Shown: in pieces, positions 1-11,375 of the stretch
Position numbering within the stretch: the stretch's first letter is position 1
Layout of the letters: every line of letters begins with the position of its first letter
Assembly (NCBI GenBank): GCA_013146195.2
Contig: CM028378.1
Location: 42,134,925 to 42,198,924 of the forward strand
Direction: 5' to 3'
Length of the DNA stretch: 64,000 nucleotides
From: Codonopsis lanceolata
Taxonomy: Eukaryota > Streptophyta > Magnoliopsida > Asterales > Campanulaceae
Program-made: the position numbers and the translations under genes
The notes under the pieces: model-generated
Seen by the model: only the letters and a program-made list of their open reading frames with translations
Databases searched by the model: none
Told to the model about the DNA's origin: nothing

Positions 1-885
1 ATATGAACTCGAGGAAAATATTAGGAATTCGATATAAACTTTTGGGTGCTTAAAGTTCAAATGTTAAAATGGAGTGGGGTCCACAATTCCATTTTTTCCT
101 ACTGAAAGAAAATCTAAAGAAAAGACCAACCATTTTTTTCGATCTTCACTTTCCACAACAAAAATTAACCCATAACCCGATCTTGGGTTTGTCCACTCCC
201 TCCAAATATGTCAGCTTCTATGGAGGTCAAAATCATCTAAAGTCATAGCTTCTTCAACATCTTCTCAATTTTGATACTTTGTTTTAAACCATATGCATAT
301 CGGTCTTATGCCCAATTTTCTCTCGCAAAATTGAAGAGTATTTCAATAAAACTCATAACTATTTCTCTTTTTTCAAACCCGTCTCTTTCTCTTTGATGAA
401 CTCGTCAATAAGGTTTATGAGTTTTCTGTCAATTAAATGTTTTTTCAAGGGTTTTTAGTAAGTATACTCTAAAGCTTTTGATTTCTACTTTAAGCACGAC
501 TTTTGCAGGGGAGAGAGGGGAGATCAGAGATGGAGTTTGGCTAGAATCGAAGGAGGACAACGCTAGAGTTATGATAGGCGTGACCAGAGTGGGAAAGGTT
601 TGGACCGGATATGGGAACTTGCACCCAGAGATGGCAGTGTCTATGGTGGGATTGACTGTAGATTGCGGCTATTACGGTGGACCCGGAGATAGGAACTTAC
701 ACCGGGAGAAGCGAGAAGGAGAGGGTGTGAGATTAGGATTTGTACTTTTAATACATTTACTCCTTAACCAGATAAGAAAAATGACATTTTCTCCTCGTAC
801 GTGGAAGGCCACGTGTTATTTAACGTGAATTTTCTAACGTCCGTCAGTGGTAAGGTGGAAAATGGGGGGGGGGGGAAGTAAAGTC
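1..885. other. gene-free left edge
   Basis: No supportable gene. A 116-codon open stretch near 480-828 lacks an ATG at its start and resembles no family I know. A pyrimidine-rich tract ending in TTTTGCAG near 509 could be a splice acceptor of a transcript entering from the left, but nothing downstream reads like a conserved protein. A G homopolymer of about 11 lies near 865. Confidence 0.4.
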
Positions 886-1350
886 AGATATCATTATGAG
901 ACAAACTTTACATATGGGTAAATTATACAATTTTGTGGATACTTTGGGGGGAAATTGTAATTTGGCCCTATAATTATTTTTGAATTATTAAAATAATTAT
1001 TTTTATTTAAAAAAACATATTCTAAATACTAAATGGTTAATTAAATACTAAATTTATAGTCAATTCCCATTTTGTGCACCAAGCAAAATGACCAAAATAA
1101 TTTTCATGTGACATGCACATACCATTTTCTGTTACTATTTTTAATGCCCATAGACGGGAGAGGGCAAAGTTGGATAAATAGCTAAATAAGTTATGAAAGT
1201 GAGACACTTCGTAGGTTGGAGTTCAATGTGAGATTTGATGTGTAATTTTAAGAGCTAATCATATTTTGACCCCATCAAAATTAGTCCAAAATACAAATTT
1301 CCCCCTAAAGTATCGACCAAATCCACTTTGTCCCACAATGTAATTTTTTA
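886..1350. repeat. foldback (inverted-repeat) element, MITE-like
   Basis: The stretch around 940-967 (ATACTTTGGGGGGAAATTG and following bases) is the imperfect reverse complement of 1287-1313, whose complement reads TACTTTAGGGGGAAATTTG. The similarity extends outward on both arms for roughly 60-80 bp, including ACAAA and CATT blocks. The spacer is AT-rich and non-coding. This is the architecture of a foldback or Mutator-like miniature element. I could not define exact termini or a target-site duplication. A related ACTTTGAGGGAATTT block occurs near 2125-2165. Confidence 0.45.
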
Positions 1351-1593
1351 GCATTTCCATATTCCATGTCAAATTTGGTGATGAGATGTCATGTCTGGTA
1401 ATGGTAGTGATAAACATGGTGTGACGAATAATGTTTAAAATCGAGAATTTGCTCCAATTACACCATAAACAATATCAACGGTGTTGATGAGAAATTTGTT
1501 GGAGTTAAAGCTATGGACGATGAAAATGGATTGAACAATGGTTTGCCTCATCATTGTTGTATACGTATGTGATGGATTCAAATATGAGATTTG

Positions 1594-1690
1594 AAATTCT
1601 TGGTGTATGCTTGTGTATTATGTTGCACGAAGGAGAAAAGAGAAAATTCTTGGTGTATGCTTGGTGTATACTTGTGTGTTATGTTGTACG
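1594..1690. repeat. 50-bp direct duplication
   Basis: AATTCTTGGTGTATGCTTG followed by TGTGTATTATGTTGCACG at about 1596 recurs at about 1645 with small changes (ATTCTTGGTGTATGCTTGG, then TGTGTTATGTTGTACG). It is a local tandem duplication in non-coding sequence. Confidence 0.6.
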
Positions 1691-2184
1691 TCTTTAATTT
1701 TTTGGTGGGTTCTCATTAGTGGCGGCCTTGACACCTAAATGTGATTATCTGATCTTGAGTTCAATATCTCTGATATGATTCTGCTCTATTTTTATTTATT
1801 TTTCTATATAATAATTTGAACAAAACATTAATACACTTTTAAGTTTTATCTCACTTAAAATTTACATACGAGGTCATTGTCTGAGAAGATGTAAAGAAAG
1901 TGTTGCTGGAGAAGAAGAAAAAGAAGTTTCTCTTTGGATAATTAAAGCAGAGAAAGCATTGCAAAAATGACTAAAATGCCCTACACATGAAATACCATGT
2001 GCACATTAACGTCAGATTTGTAACCTTCATCGTGGCTAGGGGAAAACTAAAAAAGAATTATAAAATGAGATATGAAAATGATATAAAACCTAGGTTGAGT
2101 GGTAAAGTGGGGCTTTATATATACTTTGAGGGAATTTCGTATTTTTAGTATAAGTATATATACTTTGGGGTTGAAAGTTTGATT

Positions 2185-2611
2185 TCTCTAACATAATATA
2201 TTATTTTCTACAGGGAGTCATAAATTTCAGAAACGACATAAATAAAGTCTCCAACAACAATGTGTTTATCTAAAATAGTAAGTTTGAATTATTTTCAATT
2301 CATACACTCATAAAAGAGAATGAATTCATGTTTGGTAATAAAAAAAGAGAATGAAAATAACCAACAAAAAAAAACAAATTTGTAGAATAAGTTGTTATAC
2401 AATGACTAAAAGTATACATTATAAATGACCAGAAAACAAAGTATCAAAAAAGTTAAAAGCACAACAACACAATTTATAAGTTTCAAAAATTGTAATTATT
2501 AAAATACAAAAAAAAATCCAATAATTAAAAGTAAACAGAAAAATGAAGAAACTAGCAAATCATTTTTAAAAAATCATTAACACCACGTGCAACGCACGTA
2601 AACCCTACTAG
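2185..2611 (+). mobile_element. possible small non-autonomous Helitron
   Basis: The right end shows a Helitron-type 3' terminus: a short hairpin (ACGTGC, loop AAC, GCACGT at 2585-2599) followed after a few bases by CTAG (2608-2611) and a host T. The left end is less certain. TCTCTAACATAATATATTA begins at 2185 and resembles the TC-starting, AT-rich 5' ends of plant Helitrons, but the base before it is T instead of the expected A. The body is AT-rich and non-coding. I am moderately confident of the 3' end and unsure of the 5' end. Confidence 0.4.
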
Positions 2612-2612
2612 T

Positions 2613-3099
2613 ATAACAAAAGACTAGGTAGATACATTGAGATACACTAGTATAAATATGGAAACAAATATTGGGCACACGACAGTTATAAGTCAGGAAC
2701 AATTACACGCTTTCACACAACATGTCATTTTGCTAAAATCATCAGTGGAAATCCAATGTTGGGGACTTGGTGAGGGATACGAGTTCAATAACAGCAACGT
2801 GAACATGTAACAAAAAATCAGACAAAATACGTGCATACTATTGATTTGAAGTGACCCAATTTCTTAACATGGTTCTTTGCCATGTGTTTTGTAAACTTTC
2901 AATATTTTTTTTTTATCAATTATCGGTTAGGATTTGGATTGTTTTGGGACTGATAAATACTTTAACCGAGTTTTTTTTTTTTTGTCAACGATATGGCTCA
3001 ATCTGAAAGAATGAAGCAACTAGGAAAAGATCAGGCCTTGGAAAGAAGAATGAAGAACTAAGCTTGATATTAAAGATTGTAGAGGCAACCTATATATAC
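2613..3099. other. gene-free spacer
   Basis: AT-rich sequence with T homopolymers near 2907 and 2970. I see no coding region, RNA gene or defined repeat. Confidence 0.4.
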
Positions 3100-3385
3100 A
3101 AATTCTTTAACTATTGGAAGATAAGAGAGCTATACTAAGTACAATGAATGACTAACCAAGAGTCATATACAGAGTATAAAGAATAACTAAATAGAACCAT
3201 TGACGAAGAATGTAGAAAAAATATGAGACATATCGTAGACGGAGGAAACGATGTTCCTGTAGTTTGCACACAAAATGTTAGTCTATTTCGATGTGCATTG
3301 TATGAGCATGAAAAACAGGTCGTTGGACATGTATAGAGCAGATTGATTAGCGGAGCATAAAGAGCTATACCCAATTCACGATAAA
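3100..3385 (-). pseudogene. copia RNase H C-terminal relic (first half)
   Basis: Read on the minus strand and allowing frameshifts, this stretch contains RELGIALYAP followed by a degenerate block like the copia RNase H segment for the conserved VFHA..HIEID...FV motif, here VFHAHTMHIEID then a stop and HFVC. It continues the same relic found at 4449-5069. The Sirevirus-like solo LTR at 3391-4448 lies exactly between the two halves. It is old and non-functional. Identification rests on motif spacing and is fairly secure for the family, not for the subfamily. Confidence 0.6.
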
Positions 3386-4453
3386 GATTTTGTAAGTCCA
3401 GTTGGCAACAGTTAAGGCTAGAGGGGGGGGTGAATAGCCTTTAAAAAACTTCGAGGGTTGATTTGTAAACTTTTAACTTTGGCAGCAGAAAACTGGTTTT
3501 ATCAGTCAGCTGAAAATTGGTCAGCTGGCTGACACTTTGAAAAAGGTTAAGCTGAAGAAAGTTGGTCAGCTAGCTGACACAACTGTTTTTCAAAAGAAGT
3601 TGTTTTTAATGTTAATCACTGAATATAGAGAAGAAACTGAAATACAAATTAACAAAACAATTAAGCAAACAATTGTTGTTAACTGACTGACACTTAATTA
3701 GTTGAAGAACTTATTAAGTGTTGAGTCAGTTTGCAAGAATATAATAAGTGGTCGACAAATCGCTTGAAGTGGTTCACGAGATAAAGCGCTACGCCCACTA
3801 CCAAGTTGGTTAGACTTGGATTTTTGAAGTGCACTAATTTTATTAAAAATCTATTTGATCTCTAATGGATCAGTGTACAACAAAAGACCGGTGTTTGTGA
3901 AGAATGATTGAGAAACAATCAAACTCTTGAGACAAACTGACTGATTTCTAAATATTAAGAAATGGATCACTCAGTGTTTGCCTAAACAATAACTAGAAAG
4001 AGATATTCGAAGAAGAGTATCTAGCTAATGTTTTTCTAAGAAGACAAAGTCACAGAGAAATTTCTTGAAGGTATATCGGCTTTTGGCTTCTGTAAAAATT
4101 GTTGTTCTTCAAGAATGCTTCCAGTGGGTATTTATAGATAGTCTTCAAAAGCAACCCGTTAGGAACACATTTTGAATTTGAAAATGTGTTTGGCAGATGC
4201 AAGATCTCAAAAGATCCTGTGAAATATTTTCTAGCATAATATCTACCAAAGACACAAAGTAGGAAAGTGTCAGTACAAGTATATGATCAATCAAATGAGG
4301 AAAGACAAACTGACACTAAACACGTTAAGGTCAGCTGAAATAAATAGCTGACAAAATAATTTGCGGCTGACCAAATATAATTTTAATTTCTTGGCTGACA
4401 ATCAAGTGGAATGGTTTTAAGCAAATCTAATTTATGCAAGATTCAACAGATTT
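3386..4453 (-). mobile_element. solo LTR of Sirevirus-like family, TSD GATTT
   Basis: The LTR proper is 3391-4448 (1058 bp), starting TGTAAGTCC and ending GATTCAACA on the plus strand, so TG...CA in either orientation. GATTT stands directly on both sides (3386-3390 and 4449-4453), the 5-bp duplication expected for one LTR-element insertion. No internal region is present between these duplications, so this is a solo LTR made by LTR-LTR recombination, or an assembly product. It is almost identical to the upper LTRs at 17772 and 38421. Orientation is taken from those elements. Palindromes lie at 3520-3533 and 3565-3578. Confidence 0.85.
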
Positions 4454-5069
4454 GAGTTCAAATATTGTGGTAGCCAAGGCATTGCCTCACTCTTGAATCG
4501 AGAATAGTGGATCGCTTCTTAGCAATCCAAGCAGCAAGATTAGGCCCGATGAACACACATGCATCGATACTTGACCGATGATCGTTAGGTGAGCCCACCT
4601 AATCAGCTTCTGAGAAAGCCCGAAGTGATAAATCTGAAGAAGAATGAAATGTGGGGCCAGCAAAAATTGTACCTTTAACATAACTAAGTATCTGTTTGAC
4701 AGCCTGAAGGTGCGATTGTCTTGGATCATGCATGAACTGACACACTTGATTGACGAAAAAAGTGATATCCGGTCTCGTCAAGGTGAGATATTATAGTCCA
4801 CCATTACCAACCATGTAGTATTTGAAAGAGGATCTCAATTATGAGCTGATAAATGAGAACTTGGAACGAGAGGGATTGGAGCTGGTTTACAATTTGTTCT
4901 ATCACAATCATCTAGGCTAACGACTAAGTCCTCCGAAGCGAAATGATTGGAGCGGTACAGATTTTTGGAATTTACGCACCAGAGAGACTGTCTTAAGCTT
5001 GGTAAACCAATTGCGTCAAATGATGCGATAGCCTTGGATGGACTGAAGCGATCGTCTCAGGATTGAGAA
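4449..5069 (-). pseudogene. copia RT/RNase H relic (second half)
   Basis: The minus strand reads TRPDITFFVNQVCQFMHDP, then VKQILSYVKGT and LRAFSEAD (4599-4781), and in a shifted frame SSIDACVFIGPNLAAWIAKK. These are the conserved blocks at the RT/RNase H boundary and the start of RNase H in Ty1/copia polyproteins. Several indels and stops break the frame. The relic continues at 3100-3385 beyond the solo LTR and was itself hit at GCCTA (5070-5074) by a copia LTR. A near-identical copy is at 39475-40091. Confidence 0.8.
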
Positions 5070-5074
5070 GCCTA

Positions 5075-5669
5075 TGTTGGAAAAATTGTGTTTAAAGAAT
5101 GAAATTGTGCAATCTTGTGGCACAGATTTCTTCACATGTCATTTGTGTAATGACAAGGGTAATTGTGGAATCGTGTTCTACTCCGTGAAAACATTGAAAT
5201 CATATATTTATTTGTCCAATTTGGTGTTTTGATGAATAAGTTATGATAGATTAAAGTGTGGTTGTTGGAAGTGAGTTTATCCCACATTGGAAGATTAACA
5301 AACACTTGAGTGGTCTATATACAAGTACCTTATGTAATAAGGGTAGTCTTGTATAGAATAGAGGGCCTCTATCGCGCACATCTGCGCAGGGGGGGTGCAA
5401 ATCATGGTCCAGTTTAGCCTTTGGGATACCGTACTCATGTGCGAGCGCGTCCCGCGGACACGAATGTCGGACCAAATTTGCATGTTCAGACCAACCCACG
5501 TTTTGTTAATTATTCTTTTGGTTTTTGTAACTCCAACATTTATAACAGACTTTATGGGTTGTTATTACCAACTTTAATGAGAGATTTTATTTATCTATTG
5601 ATGAGGGATTTATTTCATCATCAATGTGGTCTTTAATCAGTCTCGATTTTCTCCTATATAAGGAGATTA
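5075..5669 (+). mobile_element. 5' part of a copia LTR (family of element C)
   Basis: It starts TGTTGGAAAAATTGTG after GCCTA (5070-5074) and matches the 5' LTR at 40097-40672 and the 3' LTR at 53121. It is cut at 5669 by the gypsy-like LTR starting TGTGACGACC, in the same GATTA context as at 40668. It therefore belongs to the duplicated block, not to an independent insertion. Compared with the right copy it holds a slightly longer stretch near 5355-5395. Confidence 0.85.
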
Positions 5670-7736
5670 TGTGACGACCCGACCCGGACCCCGAGGTGGA
5701 ATCACAAGTCAAGTCGTCCAAATAGGACAACAATACATGCAAAGACTCAATTATAGAAAACGACGTGACGCAACATTGTAGATGAAGCGCGACTCGGCAC
5801 TAAAAGGCCGGAATAATTTAAAACTTTTTAAACCTGATATAGCAATTAAAGACAAGTATATCAATTCATCGGCGACTTTACTACCGGAACCCAACACTAC
5901 ACAGTTCATGCAAATATACCTCGACGGCTACAACATGCCGGAGAAACAACATAAATAAATAAGAGCTAAAGTAATGCCTAGCGGAAGATTTAAAACATGT
6001 GAACCAAATTGCATCTATACAAGGCTCGGCGTACATGCGCCAGCACTCAAAATAGGATACAAGTATAAACATAAATACAAATAAACAAAGTTCCCAAAGC
6101 GAAGTCTAAGTGACTTGCTAATCCCAACGCCTTTACAAAAGAGTTCAAAAGAAGGACATCTATAAACAACAACCTCGTCGCGTATTGTCACGGACAAGCA
6201 CGCACCCTGCAACGCCTCAACGAGCAATACCTGAACGGCTCGGATCTAAAGCAGTAAAAGGGAGGGGGTAAGTCATTAAAGACTTTGTGAGTTAATAATT
6301 ATGCATGTCATGGCATCATGCAACATACATAGCAAGATATCATCTTTAATATCAAGTCAATCAAAGCATTCATTTAATAAACACTTAAATCACATATCCA
6401 TGGTAGCACATTGTTTCACATAAGTGCTATAAAGTAAACCACATATAGGGAGGATATGTTATGGAACTGGTGCCACTACGTAGCTCCTGCAATACACGGT
6501 GTTAACATTTCGTGCCAATGATACCGTGATGAGTGTATGAGATCAAAGTACCGAGCTCTCTGGTACCAAGCTCTCTACTTGGTAATTAGACTTGCCAATG
6601 TGCTCTCTTGGTTACAGCAAAGGGGCTACTTCCCCACTGTGGCCAACAGTGGAGGGGTGTGTGATAAAAACCCGATATAACAACCCATCACTATCACGAG
6701 TCCCATAACTCGTGACGGCGATGCATTGTCACACCATCGACTCAACCAAATATGCCAGCTAGACTAATGCAATGCCAAGTAGATGCTTACTCGTCATATA
6801 ATCTCAAATAAGGAACAAGTTCGACAAGAGCGAACTTATTCAACAAGTAGTTGTTTACTCATTAAGGAATCAAATAGGAATTCGACAAGAGCGAATTCAA
6901 CATGTCAAATAGATACATCATTCTACAACATGCTCTCAATTATGCATTTACTTCACACAATCATAAAAACCGCATAAGAACTCAATCGAGTCTTATAAGC
7001 ACTCATATCAAACATGCCCTTCAATTCATCCCAAAGTCACGTAAGCTAATACATTAGTCTAACGCACTACAATCGTCGTAGGGATTGAATGTGGAGTCGA
7101 TATTGTTCAATAACTCCCTAATCTCAACTCCGGTGAGTTTTACTAAAATGCAACCAAGTAGAGCATTGATACTATATGTATCACATTGCCCTTTTCTATG
7201 TTCTCCGTTCATTTAGAATTCGATAACTAAGCCGTTCATGACCTTCAACTAGCCATAAACACATTCCTGAGTTTTAAAACCCTAGAATCGGTGACTTTGT
7301 TAAACCTACAATTGAAACATATTCTTTTACAAGAGTTGTTCCTAAGCTCATTATAAACAACATTCATGCTTTGCATAAAGTCAAAATCACAACTTCAATA
7401 AGAATTCATAAAATCCTACATACATTTCATAGGTTGAATTGGAGGATTTCTCTTCACAAAAGATGTTCATAAGCATCATTAGGACAACTATAATGAAGGG
7501 GTCATGTTATAATATTGAACATGAAATTTTTTGGGAATTGTCAACTCACCTTAAGCCTAAGATTAATGCAGGAAAGGTGGATTAAACCAAGGATTGTTGT
7601 AGAGGAGAGCAAGGCCTTCGATTTGGCGGTCTCGGATCGCCGATCGGATCACCGGAACTCCGGCAAATGGTCTCTCAAGTTGGTGATCTCTCCATGGACG
7701 AAAATGGAGTCTAAGCTCTGAATCTCTGAAGTTTTG
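5670..7736. mobile_element. truncated gypsy-like LTR (copy of 40673-43720)
   Basis: It begins TGTGACGACCCGACCCGG after GATTA and follows the right-hand copy base for base, with small indels, up to GAAGTTTTG at 7736. There the right-hand copy continues GTGAACAC, but this copy jumps directly into the internal 3' end of element A (CTTAAAACC). About 1 kb of the LTR is therefore missing. The junction shares TTTG between the two parents. No protein-coding capacity is seen. Confidence 0.8.
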
Positions 7737-8125
7737 CTTAAAACCATTCACTTGAAAGCAGAAAGCCAAAAATTTTAAGTTCCTGCAAAAGTGATGTTAG
7801 TATAGCAAGCAGATAATATATGAAGGGAAATAGCTTAAGACATCAAATGTAAACTACAAGTAAAACATGAGTTTTAAAGTTGTTCAGAGTTTAGAGGGAG
7901 TGAGATATCCAGTTGGCTGATGTGGATCCTTCAGTTGTTCTTGTCTGCTTCAACTGATGGACCAACTTCAGCTTCTTTGTCAGTTTCAGCGGCTTCATTT
8001 TCCTTCACTTGTTCTTGTTCAGCTTGGTTTCCGTCTTCAGCTTCAGGTTCTGCTTGTGCTTGGTTTCCTTCTTCAGCTTGTGCTTCGGGTTCTTTGTCGA
8101 TCTCGGCTTGATCCTTGGCGTCAGA
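7737..8125 (-). other. 3' non-coding end of element A
   Basis: It lies between the stop of the envelope-position ORF and the broken end. In copy B the equivalent region ends in the polypurine tract (complement of TCTCCTCCTATTTG at 28904-28917) next to the LTR. In A the purine tract itself is lost at the junction. Nothing else is recognisable. Confidence 0.6.
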
Positions 8126-11100
8126 TCAGGCATCGTTCACGCTGAGAATCTTATTTTCTGCCAGGTAAGTATCAGCTCGAGCTTTCTGCTTCTTCTCCTC
8201 CTGAATGGTTTGAAGCATTGCAGCATTGAAGGCTCGGTTGGCCCATTCTTGCTGGTAGAGCAAGATGGTCCTCCAGTCATCCATATTGGCTTCGCGAGGG
8301 GCACCAGCAGCAATGGCAGCTTGCACCTCGGTAGTGATGATCTGGGTAAGATTTGGAAGCAGAGAGGCTACTTGCTGTTGGAGAGTGGCCAGCTGATTGG
8401 TGTGGTGAGTAAAAGCTGACTTCATTTGCAAATGATGGACATAAAGAAGATCGAGCTTGGCTGACAGAGAGGGAACCAGGGGTAGCGGTTCGAGGCGGTG
8501 GTGAGAGGTCCTGCTCATTAGAGAATAGCGAAAAGTATGGAATATCGGCATCCTCGGGGTCGGGGAAGAAGACATCCATGGGATAGGCCGGAACTTGGGC
8601 TTCGGCTCGTTCGGGAGAGGCATGTCTTCTGGAAAGACAATTTTGGTACCTGTAGGATGATGCAATGCCTTGGAGACAATCTCCCTTTGTTTTCTGGCTT
8701 TCCTACAGGCCAACTGAGAAGGGCTAAGAAGGGACTCATCCTCAGAGGTGGACTTGGAGGAGTCAGATGATGAGTCTATGGAGGTTTGGCCAACAGATTT
8801 TTCAGAAGAGAAGGAATCAGAAGCATCTCCTATGGAAAGCTCAGGTTGGGTAGGCTTGATGGTAGACAAGGGACTAACTGAAAGGGTGAGAGATGTGTGA
8901 AGGGAGAGGTCAGGCAGAACAAACAGAGGGGAGGCCTGGTTTGGGTGAGAGGGTATGTCAGCTGTGGGAAGAGGGGGAGAAGCAGCTGCAGTGTCAGCTG
9001 ATGAGATAAGGATAGCAGCTGAGGCATCAGCTAAAGGAGCAGGTGCAACTGACACAGTGGGGATAGGAGTAGGAATGGTATCAGTCAAGGGAGGAATGGG
9101 AAGGGATGGTGTGACTGACACAAGTGGGACTGGAAGGGGTATGGCTGACATAGCTGGAGCAGAAGAGGGAGTGGCTGACATAGTTGGAACTGGTGGAAGA
9201 GTAACTGGAAGGGGGATTGAAGGTTGAGGAACTGGCACTGATGTAGGTAGTGTAGGGAGAGGAACAGTAGTAGGAGGTATGGAAGAGGAGGCATCAATGG
9301 TGGGATTGAAAGAGGGTAGAGAGATAGGTTGCAAAGTAGATGTTGAAATAGCTGTGGGCTGGGGTGAGACTGAAACTGGTAGGGTTGTGGCTGACACAAC
9401 AAAGGGAATAGCTGAAGGAGTGATATGAGGAATTGTTGGAATTGATTCTGTAATCAATGGGGCTGGTTGACTTGCCAATGCATCTGGAAAGGCAGTGTTC
9501 ATAGAAGCTCCTCCTGGCATGGAGGCCATCTGTCTGTGGAGTTCAATATAAGCTTGGTTGGCAGTGTTAACTGCATCCTGAACATATTTGTTCGCAGCTC
9601 TTTGGATCCTGGCTAATTTGGCTGGTTCAACAGAAGGTTGTTCCCAGTCCTGGTTTAGGTCATCATCCTCAGGCAGTGCAAGTCTGCCAACCAGGAAGGG
9701 ATCATTTGAAGGAAGAGATGGTAGTTCATGAACCTTGTTATAAATTGTCCAGGCTAAGTAAACAAGCTCATCTTGAACAAATCTATCATTGGAGAGATAG
9801 AATCTGTTCCAGAGCAAAGGGAGAGGGTCAAAGTACTTGCCATAGTTGGCAACTAAGTCTTCTTGACTGAGATTTGGAGTGACAGGATATAACACATAGG
9901 GTCTCCTTTTCAGGTTGTGGTCAATGTACTTGACTGGGTTGACAGGGGGTTTTTCAGCTTTCTTCTCCTCATGGAAAGAAAGAAGAAACTGAACAAAGTA
10001 AGGCAAATGGTCTATAGGGAAGACCCAGTTAGGAGGAATTGGTACTGGATTAGCTTGGTAGTAGGAATGCCTAGGATGAAAGGTGGGATTCCTAATTGGT
10101 GGGAAAAACTTTATAGGAGCAGTGTTTGGAGACCTAGGATTGGAGGGGGGAGAGTTGGGAGCAGGATCAGTTGTAGCAGTAGGGGAGAAAGGAACAAAGG
10201 TACCTGGATTGAGTTCAGGATTCCTTCTCTGTCTCTTTGCAGCAGTATCAGCTGCCAATGTCAATCTCCTCCTCCTAGGTTGCCTCCTTTCAGGGACTTC
10301 AGCCTCTTGCACATCAGCTGGCTGACCAATTGCAGTTGGAGGTGCATCTTCAGCTGGCTGACCACGTCTTGGTGACCTTGACCACCGACCCCTTGATGGT
10401 GAACTCTTTGGTGAACACTTGGCTGAGCAATTTCACTTCGACCATCATCACCGGGACTAGAGGAAACAGCCGTAAGAGCTTGGGTCCTTGTCCTTCTTGG
10501 CCTCCTGCTTGACTGAACTGGTGGTGCTTCCTGACCAAATCTGCTTGAAATACTTGCTCGCCTGATATCAGCAGCAACATACTTCTTGACCTTGACAGGT
10601 TCAAGGTCACCAACGTTGATGAGTAGATGCTGAAGAGTAGGAATGGACCGAAGAAACTGATTTATGATCAGGTGATGAGTGAGCCTTGGGTTTCCAGTTG
10701 CCATGTTTTCCTTGTACTTGGCAATGTTGACTTTTATACATTCCACCAAAATAGCTCCCCAGTTCATCTCACAGTTTTCCACAATCCCTTCCATGAGAAA
10801 CATTTGAGCTTCAGTAATCTTGTCATGGCCCCCGGATTTGATTATGAGGCACTTGTCCAACACCGTGGCTAGAGCATAGTGAAGTGGAGCAAAACGATGC
10901 TTGTGCCTGTCGAAGGCAAGCTCTACTGGTACTTCACCCCTCATAGTAATCCAGCCCGCTCGTTGAGTTTCGTCAGGGATGGTATAGGTGGTTGAACCAT
11001 CGTCATAAAGATCAGGGAAGGCTGCAGAGATGGTTTCTGAGTCAAACACAACAGGACGCCTCTGATATTGCCGATGAGAGAGAAAGGATCGGCTGGGTTT

Positions 11101-11276
11101 TCCTCCATTCCCATGAAGAATTCTTCGGTTAGTTGGCAGCTGTAGGTTCGAATGTTGAATGAGAGTAGAGGCATTAACCCATTTGCAGTAACTAGATGAA
11201 TCAGCTCAAGCCCTAGAGGTTCTGCATTTAGAGAAACGATGTCTAGAAGACATCCAACTGCTGTATTCGAAGCCAT
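8126..11276 (-). CDS. envelope-position extra ORF of element A (frameshifted)
   Basis: Three overlapping frames: 11276-10941 (start MASNTAVGC), 11049-10261 and 10312-8126 (728 residues). Two frameshifts, near 11055 and 10330, separate them. The N-terminal third is globular and mixed hydrophobic. The middle of the last frame is very rich in Pro, Ser and Thr with short repeats. The last about 130 residues look helical and glutamine-rich, and end at VNDA. Basic runs (RRRRL, KRQRR) near the start of the 728-residue frame could be a nuclear signal. I see no clear transmembrane segment, so calling it a true envelope protein is not supported; position alone suggests the Sirevirus extra ORF. It has its own upstream TATA box and 5'UTR intron (separate entries). 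Confidence 0.7.
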
Positions 11277-11279
11277 TTC

Positions 11280-11352
11280 CTGAAATAACAACAGATAGGT
11301 TAAGAAAGCAGATGAAAAAGAAAAAGAAAGAAGGAGTAGAAATGGAGAATAC
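11280..11352 (-). other. predicted 5'UTR intron before the envelope-position ORF
   Basis: On the minus strand a donor (CACTG then GTATTC, GT at 11352-11351) is followed by a T-rich tract, a branch-point-like CTTAAC and an acceptor TTGTTATTTCAG (AG at 11281-11280). GAA and the ATG follow. The predicted intron is 73 bp, near the lower limit of plant introns. In copy B the acceptor CAG is altered to CG. This is a prediction from signals; no transcript is available. Confidence 0.55.
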
Positions 11353-11360
11353 CAGTGAAT

Positions 11361-11375
11361 CTAGGGTTAGGGTTT
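11361..11375 (-). promoter_or_regulatory. telo-box-like motif in predicted 5'UTR
   Basis: The minus strand reads AAACCCTAACCCTAG, matching the plant telo-box (AAACCCTAA) common near transcription starts of host housekeeping genes. It lies just upstream of the predicted 5'UTR intron and downstream of a CT-rich leader. Confidence 0.5.

Noticed and set aside
478..828. 116-codon open frame
   Set aside because: It begins with TTG and has no ATG near its start, matches no family I know and shows no repeat or domain pattern.
8126..11276. True envelope glycoprotein
   Set aside because: I see no signal peptide, transmembrane segment or glycoprotein-like cysteine pattern; only its position after pol suggests the name.
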